A program made the translations under genes and the position numbers. DNA of 9,432 nucleotides from Desulfonema limicola (GTDB taxonomy: Bacteria; Desulfobacterota; Desulfobacteria; Desulfobacterales; Desulfosalsimonadaceae), in NCBI GenBank assembly GCA_020722245.1, contig DYLE01000092.1, forward strand, positions 1 through 9,432. The letters run 5' to 3'. This document shows, one piece after another, positions 1-6,592 of this stretch. The notes below the pieces were generated by a model. That model worked only from the letters and a program-made list of their open reading frames with translations, had not been told where the DNA came from and made no database searches. Every line of letters starts with the position of its first letter. The stretch's first letter is position 1.

Positions 1-1
1 C

Positions 2-247
2 ATCCTTACCGAGAGCATCGGCAATACCGCCACCACCGCGCATATCCTCGGCGGATGCCACATGGGGCGTTCTGTCCAGGACGGGGTCATCGACACCCAT
101 CATCGGGTATTCGGTTATCCAGGGCTTTATGTGGTGGACGGGTCGGCTGTTTCGGCCAACATCGGGGCAAACCCCAGCCTGACCATCACCGCCCTTGCGG
201 AGCGGGCCATGAGCCTTATACCCGCGGCGTCTAAAGCCGTTAAATAG
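2..247 (+). CDS. GMC-family FAD oxidoreductase, C-terminal fragment (5' end outside window)
   Basis: This is the last 81 residues of a flavin-dependent alcohol/sterol-type oxidoreductase of the glucose-methanol-choline (GMC) family. The reading frame is open from base 2 to a TAG at 245-247. It carries the GMC C-terminal signature: H-I-L-G-G-C at visible residues 14-19, then V-V-D-G (44-47) and A-N-P-S-L-T-I (56-62) followed by A-L-A-E-R. In cholesterol-oxidase-like members the His of HxxGGC and the Asn of the NP motif form the active site; here these would be His14 and Asn57 of the fragment. The FAD-binding N-terminal part and the rest of the protein lie to the left, so the substrate cannot be judged. 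An internal ATG at 62 is inside the conserved motif and is not a real start. I see no clear terminator downstream. Confidence 0.88.
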   Translation: MLTESIGNTATTAHILGGCHMGRSVQDGVIDTHHRVFGYPGLYVVDGSAVSANIGANPSLTITALAERAMSLIPAASKAVK

Positions 248-376
248 GAAAAACGGCGTGGGGCATGGAATAAAGAATAAAGAAGCAGGAATCGGTAATG
301 AGCAAAGCGAAGGGGGTTCCTCTTTGAGGATGAGTGAATTAAAAATCTGCTCTTAAATTGCAACGGATAAGATCAC
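248..376. other. Intergenic gap, no gene seen
   Basis: This 129-nt gap lies between the GMC oxidoreductase stop and the DUF4388 gene. It is A-rich in the middle, with a small tandem AATAAAG repeat near 269-283. It contains a 5-bp hairpin (TCCTC-TTT-GAGGA, 318-330) that is not followed by a T run, so it is a poor terminator. I found no convincing -35/-10 pair. A 9-codon ORF at 298-327 has a weak AGGA-like site upstream, but there is nothing to support that it is translated. Confidence 0.4.
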
Positions 377-1378
377 ATGTCCATCAAAGGCAATCTGGAA
401 ACATTTTATCTGACCACTCTTCTTCAGATGCTCTGCCATGAGACGAAGACCGGGGTCCTTCGTCTCAAGCATAAGGAAAACAACGTCAGTATCTATATCC
501 AGAACGGCGACATCATCTATGCCACGGATTCCCGTCGTCAAAACCGCCTGGGTGATCTATTGATGGAAAAAAGCCTCATCACCGCGCAGCAGCTTGAGGA
601 GTGTATCGCCATCAGTCAAAAAAAAGGATATGGCCTGGGCAAGGTGCTTCTGGTCAAGGGGTATGTTTCCAGGAAGGCGCTGTATGCCGTTGTGCTCAAA
701 CAGGCCCTGAAAATCATCTACAACGTGTTTCTTTGGGAACAGGGGGAGTTTGAATACCAGGACATGGAGCATGACCTCGACGGGATGGTGATCTGTAAGA
801 TTGACACCATGGCGCTTTTGCTGGAGGCCGCGCGCCGGATCGACGAGATGGCGGTTTTAAAAAAGGTGCTCAAAAGCGAGACCATGGTCTTGAAAATATC
901 CGGTAAGGTTCAAAGGGAGGGCGCCATCAAGCTCCGTCCCAGTGAACAGAAGATCCTGTCGCTGATCAACGGCAGCATGACGCTTCGCGAGATCATTGAC
1001 AAAAGCGGGTTTGACGATTTAACCGGATATAAAATCGTCAACGCTCTGGTTTCCTCGGGAAAGGTGGAAATTGATGAAGAGGCGAGGCCCGGGTCTTGCA
1101 TTCCGAAGCTTCTTGCACGGATCGAAAGCGTCGACCTTAAATCCTTCCGCACGGCCCTTGACGATTTGGGCTTAAAACGCTCCAGCAGTTTAAGACTCGC
1201 CCTTACGCGCATTTTCAGAAGCGCCACGGACGAGAAGGAACTTATGGAGGCGGTTTCAGAGGAGGCAAAAAAAATCATCCGGCCCGAAGACCGGGAGGAG
1301 CTGCAACGGATCAAGGGCGTGCAGAAGGACTCCTACCTGGGCGAGCTCATTTCCCTTTTATGGGAAAACACGGTGTAG
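377..1378 (+). CDS. DUF4388-domain protein (predicted signalling/regulatory)
   Basis: This encodes 333 residues. The first 120 or so match the DUF4388 pattern: an opening M-S-I-K-G-N-L, an F-Y-L-T-T-L-L-Q helix, G-V-L-R-L, and I-Y-I-Q-N-G-D-I-I-Y-A. A stretch resembling the helical N-terminal region of type II secretion/pilus ATPases follows (R-L-G-D-L-L at about 56-61, then L-I-T-A-Q-Q-L). Around residues 185-235 a segment beginning R-P-S-E-Q-K-I-L looks like a winged-helix fold, and the last 90 residues are helical and charged. There is no signal peptide or membrane segment, so it should be cytoplasmic. DUF4388 proteins are common in Desulfobacterota and Myxococcota and are often linked to two-component or motility control, but this copy has no receiver, kinase or catalytic domain. 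The start is fixed by an in-frame TAA at 368-370; the ribosome site is weak. Molecular function is unknown. Confidence 0.85.
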   Translation: MSIKGNLETFYLTTLLQMLCHETKTGVLRLKHKENNVSIYIQNGDIIYATDSRRQNRLGDLLMEKSLITAQQLEECIAISQKKGYGLGKVLLVKGYVSRKALYAVVLKQALKIIYNVFLWEQGEFEYQDMEHDLDGMVICKIDTMALLLEAARRIDEMAVLKKVLKSETMVLKISGKVQREGAIKLRPSEQKILSLINGSMTLREIIDKSGFDDLTGYKIVNALVSSGKVEIDEEARPGSCIPKLLARIESVDLKSFRTALDDLGLKRSSSLRLALTRIFRSATDEKELMEAVSEEAKKIIRPEDREELQRIKGVQKDSYLGELISLLWENTV

Positions 1379-1416
1379 GGTTTCGCTATAGACCGGGCGT
1401 AATTTTTCACCTGCTT

Positions 1417-1438
1417 ATACCCCATGGCCGGGTGTTTT
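1417..1438 (+). terminator. Possible weak intrinsic terminator after the DUF4388 gene
   Basis: A 6-bp stem (ATACCC at 1417-1422 with GGGTGT at 1430-1435, including one G-U pair) encloses a 7-nt loop and runs into a short T tract (1435-1438). It sits in the 59-nt convergent space and touches the stop codon of the nitroreductase gene. The T run is short and the stem modest, so the call is tentative. Read from the opposite strand the hairpin has no T run, so I see no intrinsic terminator for the nitroreductase gene. Confidence 0.28.
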
Positions 1439-2457
1439 CAATTCCTTTTGATCCACTCCACCGGCACCGGCCCCCGGCTGACCGGGTTGTCGTAGCTGAC
1501 CTTCGGGTAGCCCACGCACAGGCTGAGGGCCAGTTCATAGGGGTATTGGATATTCAGCGTTTTTTTGATGGCAGGCGCATAGGGCGCGGTGCTGGCGATA
1601 AACCCGATATAACAGGTCCCCAGTCCCAGGGCCTGGGCCGCCATCACCATGTTGGAAGCGCAGATGCCCACATCAATATCCGGCTTGCTGATGCCGCGTT
1701 TGTCCTTGAGGATATGAATGACCAGGGGCGCATTAAAGGTGATGCTGCCATTGGTCTGCCTTACCTTTTCCATGGCGGCGATGGGCCGCTGGTCCCATTT
1801 GTTGGCCGATATCAGACTCAACGCCGTGACCACGAATTTCCGCCATCGGCTTTTTTTGGCATACAGGCTCTTGATCATATACAGGACCTTGGCACTGATC
1901 TGATCGATCTTCCGGTTGACCTCCCGGTCGGTGACCACGATGAACTTGAAGGGCTGTCCGTTGCCCGCAGACGGCGCAAACCGGCCGGCTTCTAGAATAC
2001 GTTTAATGTATTCCTCAGGCACCGGCTTGCTCTTGTAAAGCCGGACGCTGCGCCGTTTAAAAATAATCGCCTCGGTTTGGGTCAGATCGCCTAAAATCTG
2101 TTCAAAAGGTCTGCCCCTGTCTTTTTCGCCGAAGGGCATGGGCGGCGCCATCTCCCCGAATTTTTCCTCGGGGGTTTTGTAGCGGCCTTTTAACACCCGG
2201 TACTCCCCGCGCATGTGAATGCACCGGGCCGGGCAGACCGCTTCACAGTTGTTGCATCCGATGCAGGCCAGTTCAATCCCGTTTAACCCCGTGGCATAGG
2301 GCCTTTTGTTTTCCTCATCCCACTGAATGCAGGAGGTGGGGCAGGTTTTATAACAGGTCATGCAATGGGTGCATTTCTCCGGATCATATTCAAACCGGTA
2401 GAACAGCGTGGGCGGCATGTGGGCATGGCTGATTTTTTCAAGAAGGGACGCTTTCAT
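1438..2457 (-). CDS. Nitroreductase-family protein with N-terminal double [4Fe-4S] ferredoxin domain
   Basis: The product is 339 residues. Two C-x2-C-x2-C-x3-C-P motifs (Cys29/32/35/39 and Cys65/68/71/75) bind two [4Fe-4S] clusters, each with a further Cys at 43 and 79. The nitroreductase fold follows from about residue 125: K-R-R-S-V-R (134-139) and A-P-S-A-G-N-G-Q-P (161-169) for FMN phosphate and ring contacts, and G-L-G-T-C-Y-I-G-F (278-286). No signal peptide or membrane helix is visible, so it is probably a soluble cytoplasmic flavoprotein taking electrons from ferredoxin-type donors. The substrate is not predictable. The frame is open further upstream to 2745, but the start at 2457 is chosen because AGGAGG lies 8 nt before this ATG and because the longer version would run into the permease gene and adds residues unlike the family. 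A separate promoter is proposed upstream. Confidence 0.92.
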   Translation of the reverse strand: MKASLLEKISHAHMPPTLFYRFEYDPEKCTHCMTCYKTCPTSCIQWDEENKRPYATGLNGIELACIGCNNCEAVCPARCIHMRGEYRVLKGRYKTPEEKFGEMAPPMPFGEKDRGRPFEQILGDLTQTEAIIFKRRSVRLYKSKPVPEEYIKRILEAGRFAPSAGNGQPFKFIVVTDREVNRKIDQISAKVLYMIKSLYAKKSRWRKFVVTALSLISANKWDQRPIAAMEKVRQTNGSITFNAPLVIHILKDKRGISKPDIDVGICASNMVMAAQALGLGTCYIGFIASTAPYAPAIKKTLNIQYPYELALSLCVGYPKVSYDNPVSRGPVPVEWIKRN

Positions 2458-2491
2458 AAAAATGGCCTCCTGTTTGGGTTGAAGACTTGGG

Positions 2492-2532
2492 TTTTGCCGG
2501 GCAAACCGGAATTTCGTCAGGTTTGCGCAAAA
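2492..2532 (-). promoter_or_regulatory. Stem-loop / nested inverted repeats at the predicted 5' end of the nitroreductase mRNA
   Basis: On the - strand, TTTTGCGCAAACC (2532-2520) can pair with GGTTTGC and GCAAAA (2507-2492). This gives 13 bp interrupted by one 3-nt CCG bulge, with a 12-nt loop. Each arm is also a palindrome-like unit on its own: TTTGCGCAAA, and TTTGC-CCG-GCAAA. There is no T run after it, so it is not an intrinsic terminator. Its position just after the predicted transcription start would suit either a DNA operator of two half-site pairs or a 5' mRNA stem-loop that protects the transcript. The pairing is read directly from the sequence; the function is inferred. Confidence 0.5.
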
Positions 2533-2540
2533 GATGAGAT

Positions 2541-2570
2541 AGAATAGGTCAACGGCAACGTTCCGGTCAA
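2541..2570 (-). promoter_or_regulatory. Candidate sigma70-type promoter for the nitroreductase gene
   Basis: On the - strand a TTGACC -35 box (2570-2565; 5 of 6 to consensus) is followed after 18 nt by TATTCT (2546-2541; 4 of 6). Transcription would start near 2534, about 75 nt upstream of the ATG at 2457. A second TTGACC copy (2553-2548) lies directly before the -10 box. The site falls in the only sizeable gap within the - strand gene series, which supports separate transcription of the nitroreductase. Confidence 0.42.
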
Positions 2571-2582
2571 GAAAATCAACGT

Positions 2583-4325
2583 CTATGCTCGCCTTACAAG
2601 GCTGTGGTTTAAGAAGCCCCGGGAGTAGGGTTTGTTTTTCATAGATATGAAATAATGGAGTCTCTGCTCTCCGTATTTTATGGGAAGCATGATCGTAATC
2701 AACGTGAGAACGCCCGCTGTCAAGAATGATCCGATGATCCAGCACCAGCGTGAAACCGGAATGGCCCTGCGGAAAATTCCCGACATGAAGATTTGGTACA
2801 CCGGCCCGGCCTCAAGCACGATGACCAGGCCGATATAGATGACGGAAAGCATCATAAACATCAGGCCGCCGAAGCTGGTGATGGCCTGGGCCGGGTTTTC
2901 CGCGTTGAAATCCGGATATGCGGCCCCTATGCCGATCCCCAGGGAAACCACCGCCGGCACGATAAACAGGATGGTGAGGGTGGACAGCCACATCATGAAG
3001 ACGGAGACCTGAAGCAGCAGGTTGGTGGCGATGATCAGGACCTCTGTGAGGGCCATCAGGGGGAACAGGTAGATGAAGAACTTGATTTTCAGAAAGGTGG
3101 AAAGCCGCATGGGCGAGGCGGAAACGATCCAGAAGGCCTCCCCCTCCATGCTCACCGCCGGGTAGGCGAACCTGCCGGTGACCGCGGTCAGCACAAACGC
3201 GGCCAGGCCCATGTTCAGAAAGGCCAGAAGGTTTTGCAGGTAAACGGTTTTGATGGGGGATCGCTCCAGGGGAAGCACTTTAAAATTGTAAACATAGATG
3301 ATGATCAGGGCGATGATTAAAAAGATCTGGGACCACTGGGTCTGATCGCGGAAAAAGGTTTTGATCTCCTTGACCACATAGGCCCGCACCGGCTGGGGCA
3401 GAAAGAAGAAAGCCCGGCTTCGATGGACCGTTTTGGGCTTAAAGAGTGTTTTTCGGGCGGTCTGGCTTTTGGACACCCCTTTGGTGTAGAGCCCTTCTGC
3501 GATAAGGGTGGAGATAAAAACCAGGGCGCAGGCAAAGCTTGCCAGCAGCGAAAGATTGAATATCCCCCTGCTGCTAAAACCGGTCAGGGCCGCCACAAGC
3601 GCGTCAAACGCCCAGGTGGTGGGAAGCAGGGGGGAGGCCGGGGTGTTTAAGACGGCCAGGTAGCTGAGCACCGTGTCAAAGGCCTCGGGGTCCACCAGCC
3701 GCTCCGGCCGCACCAGCCGGAAGGCGAGGTAGAGGAGCAGGAACAAAAACAGCCCAAGGAAAACAAAGATGCTTTTGATCCGTCCGGGCGGAATAACGAT
3801 CACCGCGACCATGACCAGGGCCGCGCTGATGATGGATGCGGTCATGGAGAGAAAGACAAGAACCAGCGCGATCATCAGGTAGTACAAGGGTCCTGTCGCG
3901 TAAATGACGCCGTAGGAGATCAGCACCGGCAGGGTGAAGAGGATGATGGTCCATGAGCTGTCAACGGTGCTTTCGATCCAACGGGAAAGAAAAATCTTAT
4001 AGCCAGGGACCGGCATGCTGTGGACCAGGATCAGGTCCTTGCTGAGGTAGAGCTTGGACAGGGAGGTAAGGATGCTGCTGAAGACCAGCAGGGAAAAGTA
4101 GACGATCAGCACCATGGAGAGCAGCTTCCAGGCCAGGATGTCGCCGATCTCCTCGATGCTTTGAAAGTAGGCGAGGATCCGCAGGGAGGCGACAAACAGT
4201 CCGCCCCACAGCAGCGCGCCGATGCCGCCGAACAGCAGCAGCCGGGCTTTTCCCCTGTTCCGGTTGTTCTTAAAAGAAAGCAGCCGGGGCGAAAGCAGGG
4301 TGAAGATGTCTTTCATGCTGGTCAT
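2583..4325 (-). CDS. Large ABC-2-type transporter permease
   Basis: This is a 580-residue integral membrane protein with about 12 hydrophobic segments. The first five are near residues 29-52, 66-89, 124-145, 148-178 and 186-204, and the last is near the C-terminus. A basic hydrophilic loop around 280-335 contains V-K-E-I-K-T-F-F-R-D, a pattern common just before a membrane helix in ABC-2 exporter permeases. It would pair with the ATPase encoded just upstream to form an inner-membrane exporter. At 580 residues it is long enough to be two six-helix halves, so it may act as a pseudo-dimer. The start at 4325 overlaps the ATPase stop as ATGA, implying translational coupling; an in-frame ATG three codons later (4316) is an alternative, and neither has a good ribosome site. 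The cargo cannot be told from the sequence, and I cannot assign a named family with certainty. Confidence 0.85.
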   Translation of the reverse strand: MTSMKDIFTLLSPRLLSFKNNRNRGKARLLLFGGIGALLWGGLFVASLRILAYFQSIEEIGDILAWKLLSMVLIVYFSLLVFSSILTSLSKLYLSKDLILVHSMPVPGYKIFLSRWIESTVDSSWTIILFTLPVLISYGVIYATGPLYYLMIALVLVFLSMTASIISAALVMVAVIVIPPGRIKSIFVFLGLFLFLLLYLAFRLVRPERLVDPEAFDTVLSYLAVLNTPASPLLPTTWAFDALVAALTGFSSRGIFNLSLLASFACALVFISTLIAEGLYTKGVSKSQTARKTLFKPKTVHRSRAFFFLPQPVRAYVVKEIKTFFRDQTQWSQIFLIIALIIIYVYNFKVLPLERSPIKTVYLQNLLAFLNMGLAAFVLTAVTGRFAYPAVSMEGEAFWIVSASPMRLSTFLKIKFFIYLFPLMALTEVLIIATNLLLQVSVFMMWLSTLTILFIVPAVVSLGIGIGAAYPDFNAENPAQAITSFGGLMFMMLSVIYIGLVIVLEAGPVYQIFMSGIFRRAIPVSRWCWIIGSFLTAGVLTLITIMLPIKYGEQRLHYFISMKNKPYSRGFLNHSLVRRA

Positions 4326-5080
4326 TTTAGCAAATTTTCGTGCGGATGATACGGATTTTCTTCCAGGGTCAGCTTTAAAAACACCGCCTCCAGGTCATCT
4401 GAGGTGGCGTTCGCCTGAATGATCAGGTCGTTTAGGCTGCCGGTTGCGATCAGCCGCCCTTTTTGAATGATGCCGATGTGATCGCACAGTTCCTGGGCGA
4501 TGCTTAGGGTATGGGTGGAAATAAAGAAAGTGACTCCCTGGGCAGCCAGCTCGCGGAACAGGTCCTTGACCATGCGAATCCCGGCCGGGTCCAGCCCCAC
4601 CATGGGCTCGTCCACGACCATGACCTGGGGATCGTGAATCAGGGCTGCCGACATGATCAGCCGCTGTTTCATGCCGTGGGAATAGGCCTCGATCAGCTCA
4701 TCCTTCCAGTCATAGAGGGAAAACCGTTTCAGCAGGGTTTCAGCCTTTGCTGTAAACCCGGCCTCATTCACCCGGTAGAGGTCTGCGGTGAACTTTAAAA
4801 ACTCCATGCCCGTGAGCTTTTCATACAGGTATGGCCGATCCGGAATAAACCCGATGAGCTGCTTAGCCTTTTCAGGCTCTGTCTTCATGGGGATCCCTCC
4901 GATATGGACCGAGCCCTCATCCGGTTCAATGACCCCGCCCAGCAGTTTGATGGTGGTGGTCTTACCCGCGCCGTTGGGGCCGATGAACCCGAAAATACTT
5001 CCCCTGGGAATGGAGAGGGTGAGCCGGTTTACGGCGACCACATCCCCGTAACGCTTGGTGATGTTTTTCAGTTCGATCAC
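4322..5080 (-). CDS. ABC transporter ATP-binding protein
   Basis: This 252-residue nucleotide-binding subunit resembles ATPases of ABC-2-type exporters. Visible motifs are Walker A G-P-N-G-A-G-K-T (34-41), a Q-loop region with Asp81 in I-P-D where Gln is common, the signature Y-S-H-G-M-K-Q-R-L (133-141), Walker B V-M-V-V-D-E-P (153-159) with D-loop G-L-D (162-164), and the H-loop His190 in S-T-H. The SHGM signature and the Asp are frequent variants in this subgroup, so activity is expected. The start is a GTG at 5080; its GTGA overlaps the TGA of the transglutaminase-like gene, and a GGGGGGA-type ribosome site lies just upstream. The stop overlaps the permease start as ATGA. It powers the adjacent permease from the cytoplasmic face; substrate and direction are not shown by sequence, though this class usually exports. 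Confidence 0.93.
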   Translation of the reverse strand: MIELKNITKRYGDVVAVNRLTLSIPRGSIFGFIGPNGAGKTTTIKLLGGVIEPDEGSVHIGGIPMKTEPEKAKQLIGFIPDRPYLYEKLTGMEFLKFTADLYRVNEAGFTAKAETLLKRFSLYDWKDELIEAYSHGMKQRLIMSAALIHDPQVMVVDEPMVGLDPAGIRMVKDLFRELAAQGVTFFISTHTLSIAQELCDHIGIIQKGRLIATGSLNDLIIQANATSDDLEAVFLKLTLEENPYHPHENLLK

Positions 5081-6588
5081 AAATCCCCCCTGATCCGGCC
5101 GGATTCTTTTGCTTCAAGGATGCGGATGTTCATCCTGCCGATGACGGCGATCAGGTCAAGCTGGGCGTCTAAACCGCCGGTGACCAGCCGGATATGGGTG
5201 GCGTCCGCCGGCATCTGCCCGAACACCGCGTCCGCGGTGATCCACCCTCCCACATACAGGATGTTCCAGGCGTGGTAGTAGAAGCGTCCGTCCAGATACA
5301 CCAGCCCGGACTCAATTTTTGAGGGAATCCCCGCGGCCCGGGCAAGCGCGGCCAGCAGCACCGCGTGTTCGTTGCAGTCCCCCATGCGGTTTTCAAGGGT
5401 GGCCGAAGCGTCCGGCAGGGAAAGCACCGGCTGTTTTTTGATGTTTGAACACACCCACTGCACCAGCTTTTGCGCCTTTCTCACCGGGGTGTCGCCCGCC
5501 GTCACTATGGCCCTGGCAAGACCGCGAATTTTCGGATCATCGGATTCGATAAACGGCTCGGGTTGTAGAAATTTTTTGAGCTCCGGGGAGAGGGTTGAAG
5601 GGTCGAAAAAAGAGTCGGGGTCAAGGTTTTCCCGGGTGACCGTTAAAATGTTTTTGTCAAACACCTGCCGGCCGCCGTCAAGCTCCAGGGGATCATCGCC
5701 GATCCCCTCTATTTGGATTTTCATAAAAGCAGTCTCGCGGGGATAGGGGATGGGGGTGTTGACCGGAACAGAGGCCAGCCGGGTCATGTCCGTTTCAGGG
5801 CCCGTTGAAATCCCGGCGAGGGCGTCCTGTCGAGTGGTTTTTTCCAGGGTCATTCCCAGGATTCCCTGTTCCCGAATAACCTCCCCGTTTTCGTCCATCC
5901 AGGCGGTCTGGGTGATTCCCTTGTAGCTGATGGCAAGCCGGGTGGTCTTTGTCTTCTTTGCGCCGATGCGGATTTCCTCCTGGCCGGCCGCCTCCACCGT
6001 CACCGGTTCCTGGGTCATGGTGGCCGGATCGAAGATATAAAACTGAAACCGGCCGCTGTCGGCGTTTCTAAGCTCCCGGGCGGCCGCGTACATCAGCCCG
6101 GCGGTGATATGGGGAGGATGCTCCAGCCGGAGTTCTTTTTTTTTAAGCTCGCCTGGGAGGCTGGTTTTGATGCTTAAGGTGTTTTCGTCTTTTATTTTGC
6201 CGGCGGCGTTAAACCGGAATATTCCGGAGTTTAAACTAAAATCAAAGCAGGAGAGGGTGAGATCGGGTTTCAGGTCCGCCCGGGTGATCATGTGAATATC
6301 CTGGGAAAACCCCATGATGTTCATCCGCATAAAAAGGGTTTCTTCCAGATGGTATCCCTCGGCCTTTGGGGACAGGGCCGAATAGCTGTATCCGATTTTT
6401 TTATTTTGCAGAAAAAGGTTTTTCCAGGTTTCGGTGGCGGGCAGGACCTGGGCCGGGGGGGTGATGGGCGTTTTTGAAAACAAAAATGAGAAAAAACCAA
6501 TGCGCACGGCAAGCAGCCCTGAAAACACTAGAATAAAGGCAGACCCTATCAGCCAGACGGGCCTCATTTTGGCAAAGAACAGGCGCAT
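5077..6588 (-). CDS. Membrane-anchored transglutaminase-like domain protein
   Basis: The product is 503 residues from the chosen start. A basic N-terminus is followed by one hydrophobic segment (about residues 10-33), most likely an uncleaved signal anchor placing the rest in the periplasm. The middle (about 45-330) is beta-rich and unassigned. The C-terminal part has a transglutaminase/cysteine-protease-like core with a full candidate triad: Cys405 in G-D-C-N-E-H-A, His439 in Y-Y-H-A-W-N, and Asp453 in W-I-T-A-D. Bacterial members may act as proteases, peptidases or cross-linkers; the substrate is unknown here. The frame is open to 6684, inside mutL. I chose the ATG at 6588, 4 nt after the mutL stop, because it sits just before the anchor, though only a weak GAGAG site precedes it; 6627 and 6567 are other ATGs. 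It overlaps the ABC ATPase start by 4 nt. Confidence 0.82.
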   Translation of the reverse strand: MRLFFAKMRPVWLIGSAFILVFSGLLAVRIGFFSFLFSKTPITPPAQVLPATETWKNLFLQNKKIGYSYSALSPKAEGYHLEETLFMRMNIMGFSQDIHMITRADLKPDLTLSCFDFSLNSGIFRFNAAGKIKDENTLSIKTSLPGELKKKELRLEHPPHITAGLMYAAARELRNADSGRFQFYIFDPATMTQEPVTVEAAGQEEIRIGAKKTKTTRLAISYKGITQTAWMDENGEVIREQGILGMTLEKTTRQDALAGISTGPETDMTRLASVPVNTPIPYPRETAFMKIQIEGIGDDPLELDGGRQVFDKNILTVTRENLDPDSFFDPSTLSPELKKFLQPEPFIESDDPKIRGLARAIVTAGDTPVRKAQKLVQWVCSNIKKQPVLSLPDASATLENRMGDCNEHAVLLAALARAAGIPSKIESGLVYLDGRFYYHAWNILYVGGWITADAVFGQMPADATHIRLVTGGLDAQLDLIAVIGRMNIRILEAKESGRIRGDL

Positions 6589-6592
6589 ACTC

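Noticed and set aside
298..327. 9-codon ORF before the DUF4388 gene, possible leader peptide
   Set aside because: It has only a weak ribosome site, no run of regulatory codons and no attenuator hairpin with a T run after it. It is likely chance.
318..330. TCCTC-TTT-GAGGA hairpin as a terminator for the GMC oxidoreductase
   Set aside because: The stem has only 5 bp and is followed by mixed sequence rather than a T run.
1360..1995. 211-codon open frame on the + strand, opposite the nitroreductase gene
   Set aside because: It lies almost wholly antisense to a gene with clear motifs, its translation resembles no family I know, and it begins inside the end of the DUF4388 gene. It is a shadow of the coding strand in GC-rich DNA.
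2458..2745. N-terminal extension of the nitroreductase frame up to 2745
   Set aside because: It would overlap the permease gene by 163 nt, covers the proposed promoter and stem-loop, and is unneeded because AGGAGG precedes the ATG at 2457.
2793..3320. 175-codon open frame on the + strand opposite the permease gene
   Set aside because: Its translation is rich in His, Gly, Asp and Gln with no hydrophobic core, as expected from reading a membrane-protein gene in reverse.
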